From: VXNE01 sp965208745
GTDB lineage: Bacteria > Pseudomonadota > Gammaproteobacteria > Pseudomonadales > Azotimanducaceae
Reading direction: 5' to 3'
Length of the DNA: 64,000 nt
NCBI GenBank assembly: GCA_965208745.1
Contig: CBDBPN010000004.1
Coordinates: 434,001-498,000, forward strand
Positions 53,552-63,909 of this stretch are shown piece after piece (positions within the stretch are counted from its first letter, which is position 1; every line of letters starts with the position of its first letter). Made by a program: the position numbers and the translations under genes. Under the pieces are notes generated by a model. That model was not told the DNA's origin. It made no database searches and worked only from the letters and a program-made list of their open reading frames with translations.

Positions 53552-54916
53552 TTGGCCCAGACCTTCTCGACCGCAGAGGTCGCTCGACTGGCCGGCGTCC
53601 ACCGCGACACGCTGCTGCGTTGGTTGCGTAGCGGGACCGTGGCAGAGCCGCAGCGGGACACTCGAGGGTGGCGAGTCTTCTCACGACGAGACGCCGCTGC
53701 GGTGGTTTCGTTCGCGCAAGGCGTACAGCCAATGGCCGATGACGAACCAGCCATCGGCCGTCTCGAGGGAATCGCCTGGGACTTTGCAACTGCCAAAACG
53801 GGTTATCTGACGCACAACCTGCATCCGTATCCCGCCAAGTTCATACCGCAGATTCCCAACGCGTTGATTCAGGAGCTATCCGCGGTGGGCGACACCGTGG
53901 CAGACATCTTCTGTGGCAGCGGGACGACGCTGCTGGAAGCGCTCCAACTGAAGCGCCACGCGGTCGGCATAGACGCTAACCCGCTTGCAGCTCTGATCAG
54001 CCGAGCGAAAACCACCCCGATAAGCCCTGCAGGACTCGAGGCACTTCAGGCGCACCGCGACGCTTGTGGCCGAGTCGTGTCTACGATCGAGCCGCTCACC
54101 GGCGACTTGTTCCATGATGGTCGTCCATTCCGGTCCGTGGGATGGAGACCGGATTCAGAACTCTGCGAGTTCTGGTTCGAACCGTACGTCGTCGAGGAAC
54201 TGGCCGAACTTCGCAGGCTAATCGACGCGATTCCCGGAGAAGCCGAGCGCAACGTCTGCACCGTAGTGTTTTCCTCGATCATCGTCGCTGTGTCCAAGCA
54301 GGACTCTGACACTCGCTACGTCCGACGGGACAAGGGGCTCGCGCCTGGGGACACCATCCGTCGCTATTTGGCCCAACTGGACCTGGCAAGGACTGCCGTG
54401 CAGGAACTCAGCTCCTTGATTGATGAGCAGTTCTCTTGCCGCGTATTCGACGCTGACGTTCTCCACCCTCCGAATACGGGCCCGATCGACCTCGTGGTGA
54501 CCTCACCTCCTTATCCAAACGCCTACAGCTATCACCTATACCACCGCAGCCGCATAGCCTGGCTAGGCCATGATCCGAGCCAGTTCAAGCGGATCGAGAT
54601 CGGAAGCCACCGCAAGTACAGCGCCAAGGGACCAAATCGAGCCACTCTGGAGACGTTCCAGCAGGAGTTCAGACGAATCTTCCAATGGCTGCATGGACGC
54701 CTCCGTGACGCCGGCCACGTTTGCCTCGTGATCGGCGACTCAACCATTCGGGGCGAGCGCCTCGACAACGCTTCGCTTCTGGCGGACGTCGCCGCAACGA
54801 CGGGATTTCGGGAAGTAACCCGCATAGAGCGAACCATCGCGCCGACACGGAAAGCATTCAATCCGCGCATCGGCAAGATCAAGGACGAGCGCATCCTGAT
54901 TCTCAGGAAGCAATAG
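53552..54916 (+). CDS. DNA methyltransferase with N-terminal MerR-like HTH
   Basis: A 454-residue amino-type (N4C/N6A) DNA methyltransferase. TTG 53552 is the only start that includes the HTH. Residues ~5-50 (STAEVARLAGVHRDTLLRWL, WRVFSRRDAAAV) form a MerR-type helix-turn-helix. The catalytic part has HPYPAKFIPQ, the SAM motif DIFCGSGTTLLEAL (118-131) and the catalytic motif VTSPPYPNAYSYH (~316-328). The second methyltransferase starts 13 bp later. An inverted repeat precedes it, so self-regulation by the HTH is plausible. It would protect host DNA against the nuclease encoded opposite. Confidence 0.88.
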   Translation: MAQTFSTAEVARLAGVHRDTLLRWLRSGTVAEPQRDTRGWRVFSRRDAAAVVSFAQGVQPMADDEPAIGRLEGIAWDFATAKTGYLTHNLHPYPAKFIPQIPNALIQELSAVGDTVADIFCGSGTTLLEALQLKRHAVGIDANPLAALISRAKTTPISPAGLEALQAHRDACGRVVSTIEPLTGDLFHDGRPFRSVGWRPDSELCEFWFEPYVVEELAELRRLIDAIPGEAERNVCTVVFSSIIVAVSKQDSDTRYVRRDKGLAPGDTIRRYLAQLDLARTAVQELSSLIDEQFSCRVFDADVLHPPNTGPIDLVVTSPPYPNAYSYHLYHRSRIAWLGHDPSQFKRIEIGSHRKYSAKGPNRATLETFQQEFRRIFQWLHGRLRDAGHVCLVIGDSTIRGERLDNASLLADVAATTGFREVTRIERTIAPTRKAFNPRIGKIKDERILILRKQ

Positions 54917-54929
54917 GGACGACACGCAC

Positions 54930-56525
54930 ATGCCCACGCTAGTTTGCCGAATCAAGGACGGGATTCAGCCCTTCGAACGGCGCTTGGCCTTGGACGAACT
55001 CCGGGCGCTGGGCGGAGATTTCGTAAGTCCCTGGGATGGAGACGAAGCCACAGCGTCTGCCTTTATTCTCGGTGGCGCCTTCAAGCCAAAGGCCCTACGC
55101 CAGGCCCTAGCCTACTGGCGTTCGATCGGCCCCGAACCCGAGGGATTGACTGCTCAGGTGCGTGCCGAGGCGACTCTTGCGGTAGCTCACAACGGCACAA
55201 CGCTGGCCGACCTCTGTCGCCCTGAGCCGTGGGAAGAGCCAGTGAAGTTACCTCGCAAACGCTGCTTGCGCTACGCCACCCATGGGTTGCATGAATACCG
55301 GGGGAAGTTCTTCCCACAGCTTGTCCGCGCGCTGATCAACGTCGCCCAAGTGCCGCCCGACGGGGTCATACTCGACCCAATGGGCGGTAGCGGCACAACG
55401 CTGGTGGAAGCCCGGCTCGCTGGCCATACCGCCCATGGCTTGGACATAAACCCCCTTTCCGTGTTCATTGCAGACGTCAAGTGCCAAGCACTCGCGATGT
55501 CACCCCGATCCCTGGCCAAGGCATACGAGGACCTGGAGGAGGCACTTTCCGGTAGGTTGAGCACCGGAGCGCGACCGTACTTCGACGCCCTCCCTGAGCG
55601 CGACCAAGCCTATCTCTCCCGCTGGTTTCCACCATCGGTCCTGAACGATCTAGACGTCATTCAGCAAAACATAGCCAACCTGGAATCCCAAGCCACAGGC
55701 AACTACTTTCGCGTTTGCCTAAGCAACATTCTGCGAGGCGTTTCCTGGCAAAAGACAGACGACCTGCGAGTACGTCGGGAAGTGCAAGACCTGCCACAGG
55801 GAGAGAGCATTCGCCGGTTCCTCAAAGAGTCGCTTCGCTCAACCAAGGCTGCCTGCGCGTTCCATGCCCAGCGACTTGGTCCGGTACTCGGACAGCATGC
55901 GATGCACGAGGCCGACGCGCGGCACGCATCCAGCGCGCTTCCCGAGTCCGTCGGTGCTATCCATACGGTCATCACTTCGCCTCCATATGCCACCGCCCTG
56001 CCTTATATCGATACGGACCGCCTCAGTCTGGTCTATCTCGGCTTGCTACCACGTGAGTCTCATCGCAGCCGCGATCTTCTGATGATAGGCAATCGCGAGG
56101 TGACCGAGCGCCGACGCGCGGACTACTGGAGGCACTTCGTTGCCAACCGCGAGTTGCTACCGCAAGCGACCAGTGAACTGATCGAACGGATACATGACCT
56201 CAACGCAAACCACGCAGTTGGCTTTCGCAGGAAGAACTTGCCCGCATTGCTAGCCAAGTACTTCTTCGACATGCGGGAAGTCCTGGCGCAGATACTGCTG
56301 ATGCTACGCTCGGAAGGCACTGCCTACATGGTAGTCGGAAACAACCGAACGACCGCAGGAGGCGAACTCGTGGAAATCGAAACCGCAGACCACTTGACCG
56401 GCATCGCGGAGTCCCTTGGGTTCCGCAAACTAGGCGACGTGCCCATGGAGATGCTCTCTTCTCGGGAGATCCACCGCAAAAACGCAATGCCATCTGAGCG
56501 CATCGTGGTACTCCAGAGAGCCTGA
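54930..56525 (+). CDS. DNA methyltransferase (second of pair)
   Basis: A 531-residue methyltransferase starting at ATG 54930, 13 bp after the first. It has HGLHEYRGKFFPQLVRALI, the SAM motif LDPMGGSGTTLVEARLAGH (~148-166), and the catalytic VITSPPYATALPYIDTDR (~347-364). It shares the HxYxxKFxPQ-then-TSPPY layout with its neighbour but has a different N-terminal ~100-residue domain. Paired methyltransferases usually modify the two strands of an asymmetric site. It converges with the nuclease gene, leaving three bases between the stops. Confidence 0.9.
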   Translation: MPTLVCRIKDGIQPFERRLALDELRALGGDFVSPWDGDEATASAFILGGAFKPKALRQALAYWRSIGPEPEGLTAQVRAEATLAVAHNGTTLADLCRPEPWEEPVKLPRKRCLRYATHGLHEYRGKFFPQLVRALINVAQVPPDGVILDPMGGSGTTLVEARLAGHTAHGLDINPLSVFIADVKCQALAMSPRSLAKAYEDLEEALSGRLSTGARPYFDALPERDQAYLSRWFPPSVLNDLDVIQQNIANLESQATGNYFRVCLSNILRGVSWQKTDDLRVRREVQDLPQGESIRRFLKESLRSTKAACAFHAQRLGPVLGQHAMHEADARHASSALPESVGAIHTVITSPPYATALPYIDTDRLSLVYLGLLPRESHRSRDLLMIGNREVTERRRADYWRHFVANRELLPQATSELIERIHDLNANHAVGFRRKNLPALLAKYFFDMREVLAQILLMLRSEGTAYMVVGNNRTTAGGELVEIETADHLTGIAESLGFRKLGDVPMEMLSSREIHRKNAMPSERIVVLQRA

Positions 56526-56528
56526 CCC

Positions 56529-57725
56529 TCAAAAGTAACCGAAGCGTTTCCGGGATCGCCCACGAACGACGTGTGCGCAATACAGAAGATGCTTGGGGTA
56601 CTCTTTCGCCCCCGGTGGAACAATCTCCACGTCGTAGTCATATCCGAGTCCTGGGGAGACTTCCTCCATCTTCAGAATGTCCGCGACGTCCGCCGCGTCG
56701 CGGATCGTGGCGCAACGCAGACGAAAGTCGTGCTTCGGAGGCCATGTCATCATGGTGACGCGCTCGGTCTCTCCTCGGAAGCGCACGCGGACTCTCCGAT
56801 CAAACTTCCCTGGCTTCTTCGGATCCTCCTCGAAGCTCTTTGGCCAAGCCCAGAAATCCGGGTTCGCGTCCCGGGCGGACAATGGCACGAATATCTCTGG
56901 AGATCGTCTGGCAGTGCCGGCACTGGTTTGGCCGACACCAACGTCCGTCTTCTGGAGCGTCATCACAAATCGACTCGGCCGGAAAGGACTGTCCTCGCCA
57001 GCGGCGGGACTTGGCGTACCGACCCCCCCTGCAGGTTTAGCGATCACGCTTTGCTTTCGAGGGCGCCGCGAACGCGGAGCCCGATACTCAGATCGAGCCG
57101 CGAAGAGCTCCTTGGCCGCAGACGAGGCGCCAACGGTGGCAGAGGTAGACGTGCGGGGAGGCGTGGTGGTCGCCTCCGAGGGTATCAACCCTGAGTCGCG
57201 GAGGACGGCGAGCACGGTTGGGTTTAGTAGCAGGACCGTGCCTGAAGCCGGATCAGTCCACGCGTCCATCATTGCTTCCACATCCGCGAGGACCGCGGCT
57301 TGATCGGCTCTCGCCAGATCAAGCTGGACTTGGATCCCAACCTCGTAGTTCGTGAAAAGGCCACCCTCCGTGAGATTCCCCGAACCGATGAAGGCCTCGG
57401 CGGACTTGGGTGACTTGAACAGGTACACCTTGGGATGAAACGTGTAGGGCAAAAGGTTGTGGAAGACGCTCACCCGCGCACCCGCCCCGACAGCGGCCAT
57501 CAAGTCCCGCAAACCCTCGTACGACGTGCCTCCATGATCGATTCCAACGACGAGGTCGATCCTGCCTCTTTTGGAGAAGTCCGCCAGCGGCTCTGCCAAG
57601 TGCCTTACGCCAGACGCCTTGACGAAAGCCACCGCAGCGCGGAAGTCCGTCCAATCTCCTGCCAACTTCTCACGCAGTTGATCGCCCAGCCGGTCCCGGG
57701 GCGCGGGTTGATGGACGAGCCTCAT
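56529..57725 (-). CDS. PLD-superfamily restriction endonuclease (NgoFVII/BfiI-like)
   Basis: A 398-residue protein starting at ATG 57725. The N-terminal phospholipase-D nuclease domain has one HxK...N motif: H97-P-K99 in YTFHPKVYLFK, then FIGSGNLTEGG with N117. A linker rich in Ser/Pro/Arg (~190-250) leads to a C-terminal domain (DPKKPGKFDRRVRVRFRGET ... TMMTWPPKHDFRLRC) that could be a B3-type DNA-recognition domain. BfiI and NgoFVII are metal-independent type II endonucleases of this architecture, dimerising to form one active site. Its place beside two methyltransferases supports a restriction role. Confidence 0.85.
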   Translation of the reverse strand: MRLVHQPAPRDRLGDQLREKLAGDWTDFRAAVAFVKASGVRHLAEPLADFSKRGRIDLVVGIDHGGTSYEGLRDLMAAVGAGARVSVFHNLLPYTFHPKVYLFKSPKSAEAFIGSGNLTEGGLFTNYEVGIQVQLDLARADQAAVLADVEAMMDAWTDPASGTVLLLNPTVLAVLRDSGLIPSEATTTPPRTSTSATVGASSAAKELFAARSEYRAPRSRRPRKQSVIAKPAGGVGTPSPAAGEDSPFRPSRFVMTLQKTDVGVGQTSAGTARRSPEIFVPLSARDANPDFWAWPKSFEEDPKKPGKFDRRVRVRFRGETERVTMMTWPPKHDFRLRCATIRDAADVADILKMEEVSPGLGYDYDVEIVPPGAKEYPKHLLYCAHVVRGRSRKRFGYF

Positions 57726-57882
57726 GTCGAATCAGCCTTCTAGAGACGACGGTAGGTTACTCCAAGGTCCGCGTGTCCGGCTCCGCAGAGCCCGCCGGAC
57801 GTCGCAGGTGCGGGTAGCACCAGAGCGCAACAAGGGCAACTTCGGCCTTAGGCGGGCAGCGCCTTCGGGCGGAAAGCGCCAA

Positions 57883-57936
57883 GCGTTCTCGAACGCCTGG
57901 CGCGGCGTGCCTTTGAGATCGGGCGAACTCATGGCT
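57883..57936. repeat. 54-bp perfect direct repeat, right copy (att-like)
   Basis: This exact copy of 53,308-53,361 leaves an orphan start codon and 17 codons of the sulfotransferase reading frame, followed by unrelated codons. It marks the right boundary of the island and adjoins what was probably the native upstream region of the sulfotransferase. Confidence 0.85.
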
Positions 57937-57974
57937 TAGGCTTGACGCGGCTTCGTTGGACGGGGGAACCGTAC

Positions 57975-59225
57975 ATGGCTACGACCAGGCGCGCCATTGC
58001 CGTCGTTTCGACTCTGTTTTTCGCGCTGGCGTTCCCCGCGCTCGCCGTCGACCTGCCGCGCGGGAATCCGGAAGACGCCGGCATGTCGTCCGAGCGCCTC
58101 GACCGCGTGCGGGCCGAGATGAACCGCCTCGTCGAGGCCGGCGAGTTCCCCGGCATGACGGCCATGGTCGCGCGCCGCGGCAAGGTCGTCTTCGAGCACA
58201 CGACCGGCCTGCTCGATGTCGAGACCGGCACCGAGCTGCAGTCCGACTCGCTGCTGCGCATCTATTCCATGACCAAGCCGATCACCAGCGTGGGCGCGAT
58301 GATGCTGGTCGAGGAGGGCAAGCTGCTGCTCGACGAGCCGGTGACGAAGTTCTTCCCCGAGTGGAACAACCTGACGGTGCTGAACGAGACCGGCAACGTG
58401 GTGCCCGCAACCGGGCCGGTCACGCCGCGGCACCTGCTCATGCACATGTCCGGGCTCACCTACGGCTACTACGGCGACTCCCTGCTGGACCGCATGTACC
58501 AGGAAGCGCGGCTCATCGACGACTGGGACTACCTGACGCGGGACACCCGCGAACTGGTCGAGAAGCTGGCCGACCTGCCGCTCCTCTTCCAGCCGGGGGC
58601 ACGCTACCACTACGGGTTCTCGACGGACGTGCTCGGTCACCTGATCGAGCGGGTCAGCGGAGAGCCGCTCGACCGGTATCTCGAGACGCGCCTGTTCGGC
58701 CCCCTCGGCATGACCGACAGCTACTTCGACGTGCCGCCGGAAGTCGTCGAGCGCTTTGGCACGGACCACATCATCGGGGAGGACGGCGCGCTGATCGTCC
58801 AGGACAGTCCCGGCGAGGACCCGGAGTTCATCGGCGTGACGTTCCTGTCGGGCGGCGGCGGGCTCGTCATGACCGCCGACAACTACATGCGCTTCTGCTT
58901 CATGCTGCTGAACGGCGGCGCGTTCGGCGACGCGCGCATCCTGAGCCCGGCCACGGTCGCGCTCATGAGCAGCAACCTGCTGCCGGACGGCATGGACTCC
59001 GGGGCTGGCGCCGGGTTCGGGCTTGGCTTCGGGGTCGCGCCGTCCGGAATCCACCAGCGGACACTGACGCCCGGCTCCTACTACTGGGGCGGCGCCGCCG
59101 GGACGTTCTTCTGGATCGATCCCACCGAGGAGCTGATTGGCCTGTTCATGCCGCAGCGCATCGGTACGCCGCCGTGGATCCAGCCGACGCTGCAGAACCT
59201 CGTGTATGCCTCGTTGATCGAGTAG
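57975..59225 (+). CDS. Serine hydrolase (class C beta-lactamase-like)
   Basis: A 416-residue exported enzyme starting at ATG 57975. The signal peptide (VVSTLFFALAFPALA) is followed by the catalytic SxxK at S98-M-T-K101 (LRIYSMTKPITS) and a Y-x-F/N-like motif (ARYHYGFSTDVLGHLIERVS). The GSYYWGGAAGTFFWID stretch corresponds to the third active-site box. Members act as esterases, D-amino peptidases or transesterases; true beta-lactamase activity is not implied. Esterase action on Baeyer-Villiger products would fit this genome. It abuts the right end of the restriction-modification island. Confidence 0.9.
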   Translation: MATTRRAIAVVSTLFFALAFPALAVDLPRGNPEDAGMSSERLDRVRAEMNRLVEAGEFPGMTAMVARRGKVVFEHTTGLLDVETGTELQSDSLLRIYSMTKPITSVGAMMLVEEGKLLLDEPVTKFFPEWNNLTVLNETGNVVPATGPVTPRHLLMHMSGLTYGYYGDSLLDRMYQEARLIDDWDYLTRDTRELVEKLADLPLLFQPGARYHYGFSTDVLGHLIERVSGEPLDRYLETRLFGPLGMTDSYFDVPPEVVERFGTDHIIGEDGALIVQDSPGEDPEFIGVTFLSGGGGLVMTADNYMRFCFMLLNGGAFGDARILSPATVALMSSNLLPDGMDSGAGAGFGLGFGVAPSGIHQRTLTPGSYYWGGAAGTFFWIDPTEELIGLFMPQRIGTPPWIQPTLQNLVYASLIE

Positions 59226-59233
59226 GGGCGCCC

Positions 59234-60454
59234 TTACAGCGCACCCTCCTCCCGCATGGCGGCGATGGCGTTCTCGTCGTAGCCGAGTTCCCGCAGGATC
59301 TCCCCGGAGTGCTCGCCGAGGGCCGGGGCGGGTTTGGGCTCGACATGCGCCACGCCGGACACCTGGATCGGGTGGGTAACGACCTTCGACATCTCGAACT
59401 CGGCCTCGTCGACCGATATCACCATCCGGTTCTCCAGGACCTGCGGGTCGGTCAGGGACTCCTCGACCAGCGCGACACGGTTGACCGGGACCTCGAGCGC
59501 CTCAAAGGTCGCGAGCCATGCGTCCGAGGGCCGCTGGCCGATGATGTCCTGGAGCAGCTCGCGCATCTCGACCCGGTTCTCCTGGGCGGCTTGCCAGGTG
59601 GCGAACCGCTCGTCCTCGAGGAGGTGCATCGCGTCCATGCCGGCCAACAGCAGGTACAGGAGTTCCTCGGTGCGCACCATGTTGAACTGCAGCCAACGGC
59701 CGTCACTGCAGCGGTAGGGGGTGAAGAGGAACTGGGGATTCCGGCGCCACTCGCGGAACCCCGACATGTCCCCGCCGGCCATGACGCCCTGCACGACGGC
59801 GCTCGCCGACCAGAGCCCGTTCGCGAGCAGCGACGTCGACACCATGCTGCCTTCGCCCGTCCGCTCCCGGTGCAGTAGCGCCGTCACGATGCCGGCGTAG
59901 ATCGCCATGGCCGTGGGGTGGTCCCCCATCCCCGGCAGCCCCTGCGCCGGGATCGTGCCGTCCTCCCGCATGAGGTCCATGAGGCCGCTACGCGCCCAGT
60001 ACGCGAGTTGGTCGAAGGCCTTGCGGTCGCGTTCGGGCCCCCGCTCGCCGTACGCGGTGAACGAGACGTAGATCATCGTAGGGTTCGCGGGGCGCAGGTC
60101 GTCGTAGGTGAGCCCGAATCTCTCCCGCACGGGATACGGGTGGTTCGTGATGAAGACGTCGCACTCCCGAGCCAGCCGGTGCAGGACTTCGAGCCCCGCT
60201 TCCGTGCGCAGGTTCAGCGTGATGCTGCGCTTGTTCCGCGCGCCCATGTGCCACAGGTACTCGGTACCGGCGCCGGGCATGGCCCGGATCCCCGAGATCA
60301 TCCGCAGCATGTCACCCGAACCGGGCTGTTCGACTTTGACCACGTCCGCGCCAAAGTCGGCGAGGACCATGGCGGCCGCAGGGGCGGCCATCACCGTCGC
60401 CGCGTCGACGACCTTGAGGCCGGAGAGCAGATAGGGGGAGTCGGCGTCGTCCAT
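59234..60454 (-). CDS. CaiB/BaiF family (class III) CoA transferase
   Basis: A 406-residue protein starting at ATG 60454. The N-terminal VVDAATVMAAPAAAMVLADF is followed by GADVVKVEQPGSGD, both hallmark blocks. The catalytic aspartate is D178 in GMGDHPTAMAI. It transfers CoA from one acid to another, activating a substrate for beta-oxidation-type breakdown. It lies 39 bp downstream of the MaoC-like gene on the same strand, and an acyl-CoA dehydrogenase and hydratase follow divergently, making a compact acyl-CoA module. Confidence 0.93.
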   Translation of the reverse strand: MDDADSPYLLSGLKVVDAATVMAAPAAAMVLADFGADVVKVEQPGSGDMLRMISGIRAMPGAGTEYLWHMGARNKRSITLNLRTEAGLEVLHRLARECDVFITNHPYPVRERFGLTYDDLRPANPTMIYVSFTAYGERGPERDRKAFDQLAYWARSGLMDLMREDGTIPAQGLPGMGDHPTAMAIYAGIVTALLHRERTGEGSMVSTSLLANGLWSASAVVQGVMAGGDMSGFREWRRNPQFLFTPYRCSDGRWLQFNMVRTEELLYLLLAGMDAMHLLEDERFATWQAAQENRVEMRELLQDIIGQRPSDAWLATFEALEVPVNRVALVEESLTDPQVLENRMVISVDEAEFEMSKVVTHPIQVSGVAHVEPKPAPALGEHSGEILRELGYDENAIAAMREEGAL

Positions 60455-60493
60455 GGCAGGGCGGTCCGGGGTCCCGGGGAGTCGCTTGTCTCC

Positions 60494-61336
60494 CTAGTTC
60501 GCCGCCACGCTCGCGGTGGCGACCAGCGCGATCGTCTCGTCCTGTTTCGCGAGCCAGACGAACGCGCCGGAACGCGACGTGTCCTCGGCCACCGGCCCGG
60601 TCATCACGCCGTGGGCGGTCACCGTGTCCCCCGTCCAGACCGGGTTGGTGAACTTCAGGTCGAGACGCCCGCTCGTCCACCAGGCCGCGCCGAACGCCTC
60701 CTCGAGGATGTGGCCGGCGTACGCCATCGTCATGCGGCCGCCCACCACGACATCCTCGAAACCCAGTTCCAGCGAGGCGGCCTTGTCGGTGTGGTAGTTG
60801 GCGTCGCCGTGGAAGAACTCGCCGCACATCTCAAGCGTGATGGTGCGCTCGAGGCCGCCGAACCGCTCCCCTTCCGGGACGATGAACCTCCGGGCGCCGG
60901 GTTTCTTGCCAGGGTCCCGAAAGGCCACGGATCCCTTCGGGTCCGCATCCGGGAGGAAGCTCTGGTGATGCTGGCTGCGCACCACCAACGTGCCCGACGC
61001 GTCGTGCAGGTCCACCTCGTACTGCACGACCGAGCGATCGCGGCGGCGGTAGATGTCCCGGATGCGGCCGCTCGCCGTGTAGGACCCGCCCGGCGCCAGT
61101 TCGCCCAGGAACTCCCACTCCTGGCGCATCCACAGGTGCCCGAAGTGGTTCTCGAAGGCGATCTCGTTGAAGTAACCGTCCTCGGCGCCGTTCGCGATCA
61201 TCGAGGGCACGCGCGCCGACCCGGCCCGCGCCAGTTCGAGGCCGTTGTGAAAGTCGTCGAGAAGGGCGTCGTTCACGACGAACTCGCGCACGCTCAATTG
61301 CTTGCCGACGTAGGGACCCGCTGCCAGTTCCGCCAT
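60494..61336 (-). CDS. MaoC-like double-hotdog dehydratase/hydratase
   Basis: A 280-residue protein; ATG 61336 (MAELAAGPYVGKQLSVREF) begins the family similarity, and the longer open frame upstream does not. The N-terminal hotdog resembles the FAS1-like dehydratase N-domain; the C-terminal hotdog has 'GDANYHTDKAASLELGFEDV' and 'GRLDLKFTNPVWTGDTVTAH', the latter being the typical MaoC/hydratase-2 final strand set. It probably hydrates an enoyl-CoA. It precedes the CoA transferase gene on the same strand. Confidence 0.85.
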   Translation of the reverse strand: MAELAAGPYVGKQLSVREFVVNDALLDDFHNGLELARAGSARVPSMIANGAEDGYFNEIAFENHFGHLWMRQEWEFLGELAPGGSYTASGRIRDIYRRRDRSVVQYEVDLHDASGTLVVRSQHHQSFLPDADPKGSVAFRDPGKKPGARRFIVPEGERFGGLERTITLEMCGEFFHGDANYHTDKAASLELGFEDVVVGGRMTMAYAGHILEEAFGAAWWTSGRLDLKFTNPVWTGDTVTAHGVMTGPVAEDTSRSGAFVWLAKQDETIALVATASVAAN

Positions 61337-61388
61337 GGGACGCTCGACCGATTCCGGAGGAAGGGGCGAGTATGGTGGGCCGGGCGGG

Positions 61389-61571
61389 ATGGCTGCAACC
61401 ACTGGCGAGCGCGTCGTGATCCTCAAGCGAGGCGAGCCCGTGGCCGAGTTGGGACCCGCCACCCAAGCCCGTGCAACGTATCCCCAGCACGAACTGAAGG
61501 GTAGGGCGACCGTCTTGGGCGACATCGTTGGCCCACCGATCCCGGAGGACCGCAAGGCGAATGAGCCGTGA
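61389..61571 (+). CDS. Phd-like antitoxin fragment
   Basis: A 60-residue frame from ATG 61389. TGERVVILKRGEPVAELGPA matches the central 'G..V.ITRRG.PVA.L.P' strand-turn of Phd/VapB-type antitoxins. The N-terminal helix that normally precedes it (xxAKxxLSxLL) is missing and no toxin frame follows. It is either a remnant or a short antitoxin; the next gene is an acyl-CoA dehydrogenase 75 bp downstream. Confidence 0.45.
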   Translation: MAATTGERVVILKRGEPVAELGPATQARATYPQHELKGRATVLGDIVGPPIPEDRKANEP

Positions 61572-61646
61572 TGGCAGGTCCGCCCCGGTTGCCGGCCGCG
61601 CCGCCAACCCACAATAATGCCGTGACGACCTTGAAGGAAGCTGCCC

Positions 61647-62860
<1,214 letters not shown>

Positions 62861-62861
<1 letters not shown>

Positions 62862-63676
62862 TGGCGACCGTGCAGAACAAGGAAGACTTCGTGCTGGACA
62901 TGTCAAAGACGGACGACGTGGCGGTGATCACGATGTCCCGGCCCGAGAAGCTGAATGCGCTGAATGCCGGTCTGCGGGACGCGATCTTCGACGCCTTCGC
63001 CGAGGCGAAGGCCGACGACGCGGTCCGCGCGGTGGTGCTCACCGGGGAGGGCCGCGGCTTCTGCTCCGGCGCGGACCTGACCGCGGAACCGGACGACGCC
63101 CCGCCGCCGCCGACGCAGAGCGACCACATGGACGATCTCGGCTGGGTGGGCCGCCTGGCGCTGACGATCTACGGCCTCGACAAGCCCGTCATCGGCGCGG
63201 TGAACGGCATCGCGGTCGGCGCCGGCATGAGCCTCGCCCTCGCCTGCGACGTGCGGGTGGGGTCCGGGATGACGCGCTTCAAGACGGTGTTCGTCGAGCG
63301 CAACCTCTCGCCGGATACGGGCATGAGCTTCTTCCTCCCACGCATCGTCGGCTATTCGCGCGCGGCGGATCTCGTCTACACGAGCCGCATGGTGGACGCC
63401 GACGAGGCATACCGGATCGGGCTGCTCAACCGCCTGGTCGACCACGACGACCTGCTCGACACGGCCATCGACCTCGCACGGCAGATGAACGCCTGGCCGC
63501 CGCTGGCCGTGCGCATGTCCAAGCGCGCCCTGCAGCACAACCAGGAGTGCGCACTGGAGGAGGCGCTGCGCTACGAACTCGTGGCCATCTCCCACGCCGG
63601 GCGTGCGGTGAACGACCGCAAGGAGTCGCTGGCGGCGTTTCGGGAGAAGCGGGCGCCGAGGTTTACGGGGACGTAA
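62861..63676 (+). CDS. Enoyl-CoA hydratase/isomerase family protein
   Basis: A 271-residue crotonase starting at ATG 62861, which overlaps the acyl-CoA dehydrogenase stop by one base. Oxyanion-hole segments are GFCSGADLTAEP and GIAVGAGMSLALACDVRVG. The catalytic block FVERNLSPDTGMSFFLPRIV carries one Glu but not the full GGTQ pattern. It probably hydrates the enoyl-CoA made by the enzyme encoded just upstream. Confidence 0.92.
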
Positions 63677-63687
63677 GGAGAGTCGGG

Positions 63688-63909
63688 CTACAGCGTCCTG
63701 AGAACGATGGGCGTCAGGATCCCGCCGACCGCCAGCAGCAACAGCGCCCAGAGCCGGTTGTCCATGCGTCTCCAATCCTGCCTCAACTCCGCGACGCTGC
63801 GTTCGATCGCCCCCATGCGCTTCTCCAGGGCGTGCTGCAGATCTTCCAGCCGCAGATCGTGCGCGCCGCCTACGGGTCTATCCATCGCGAGTGCATCCAT
63901 GCCGGCCAT
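63688..63909 (-). CDS. Small membrane-anchored coiled-coil protein, hypothetical
   Basis: A 73-residue protein starting at ATG 63909; ATG 63900 is also in frame. The middle (LEDLQHALEKRMGAIERSVA) is a predicted coiled coil, and the C-terminus has one transmembrane helix (LWALLLLAVGGILTPIVLRT). I recognise no family. It converges with the hydratase gene, 11 bp away. Confidence 0.6.
   Translation of the reverse strand: MAGMDALAMDRPVGGAHDLRLEDLQHALEKRMGAIERSVAELRQDWRRMDNRLWALLLLAVGGILTPIVLRTL

Larger units (their letters stand above)
53362..57882. mobile_element. 4.5 kb restriction-modification island between direct repeats
   Basis: The segment carries two DNA methyltransferases and a PLD-type nuclease and nothing else. 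It is visibly less GC-rich than its surroundings. It is bounded by perfect 54-bp copies of the sulfotransferase 5' end, while each outer flank continues an ordinary gene. No integrase or transposase is encoded, so mobility would have to be provided in trans or by homologous recombination. The boundaries are set by the repeats; the mechanism is inferred. Confidence 0.7.

Noticed and set aside
57975..59225. A beta-lactamase
   Set aside because: SxxK is present, but the family is mostly esterases and peptidases and nothing in the context points to antibiotics.
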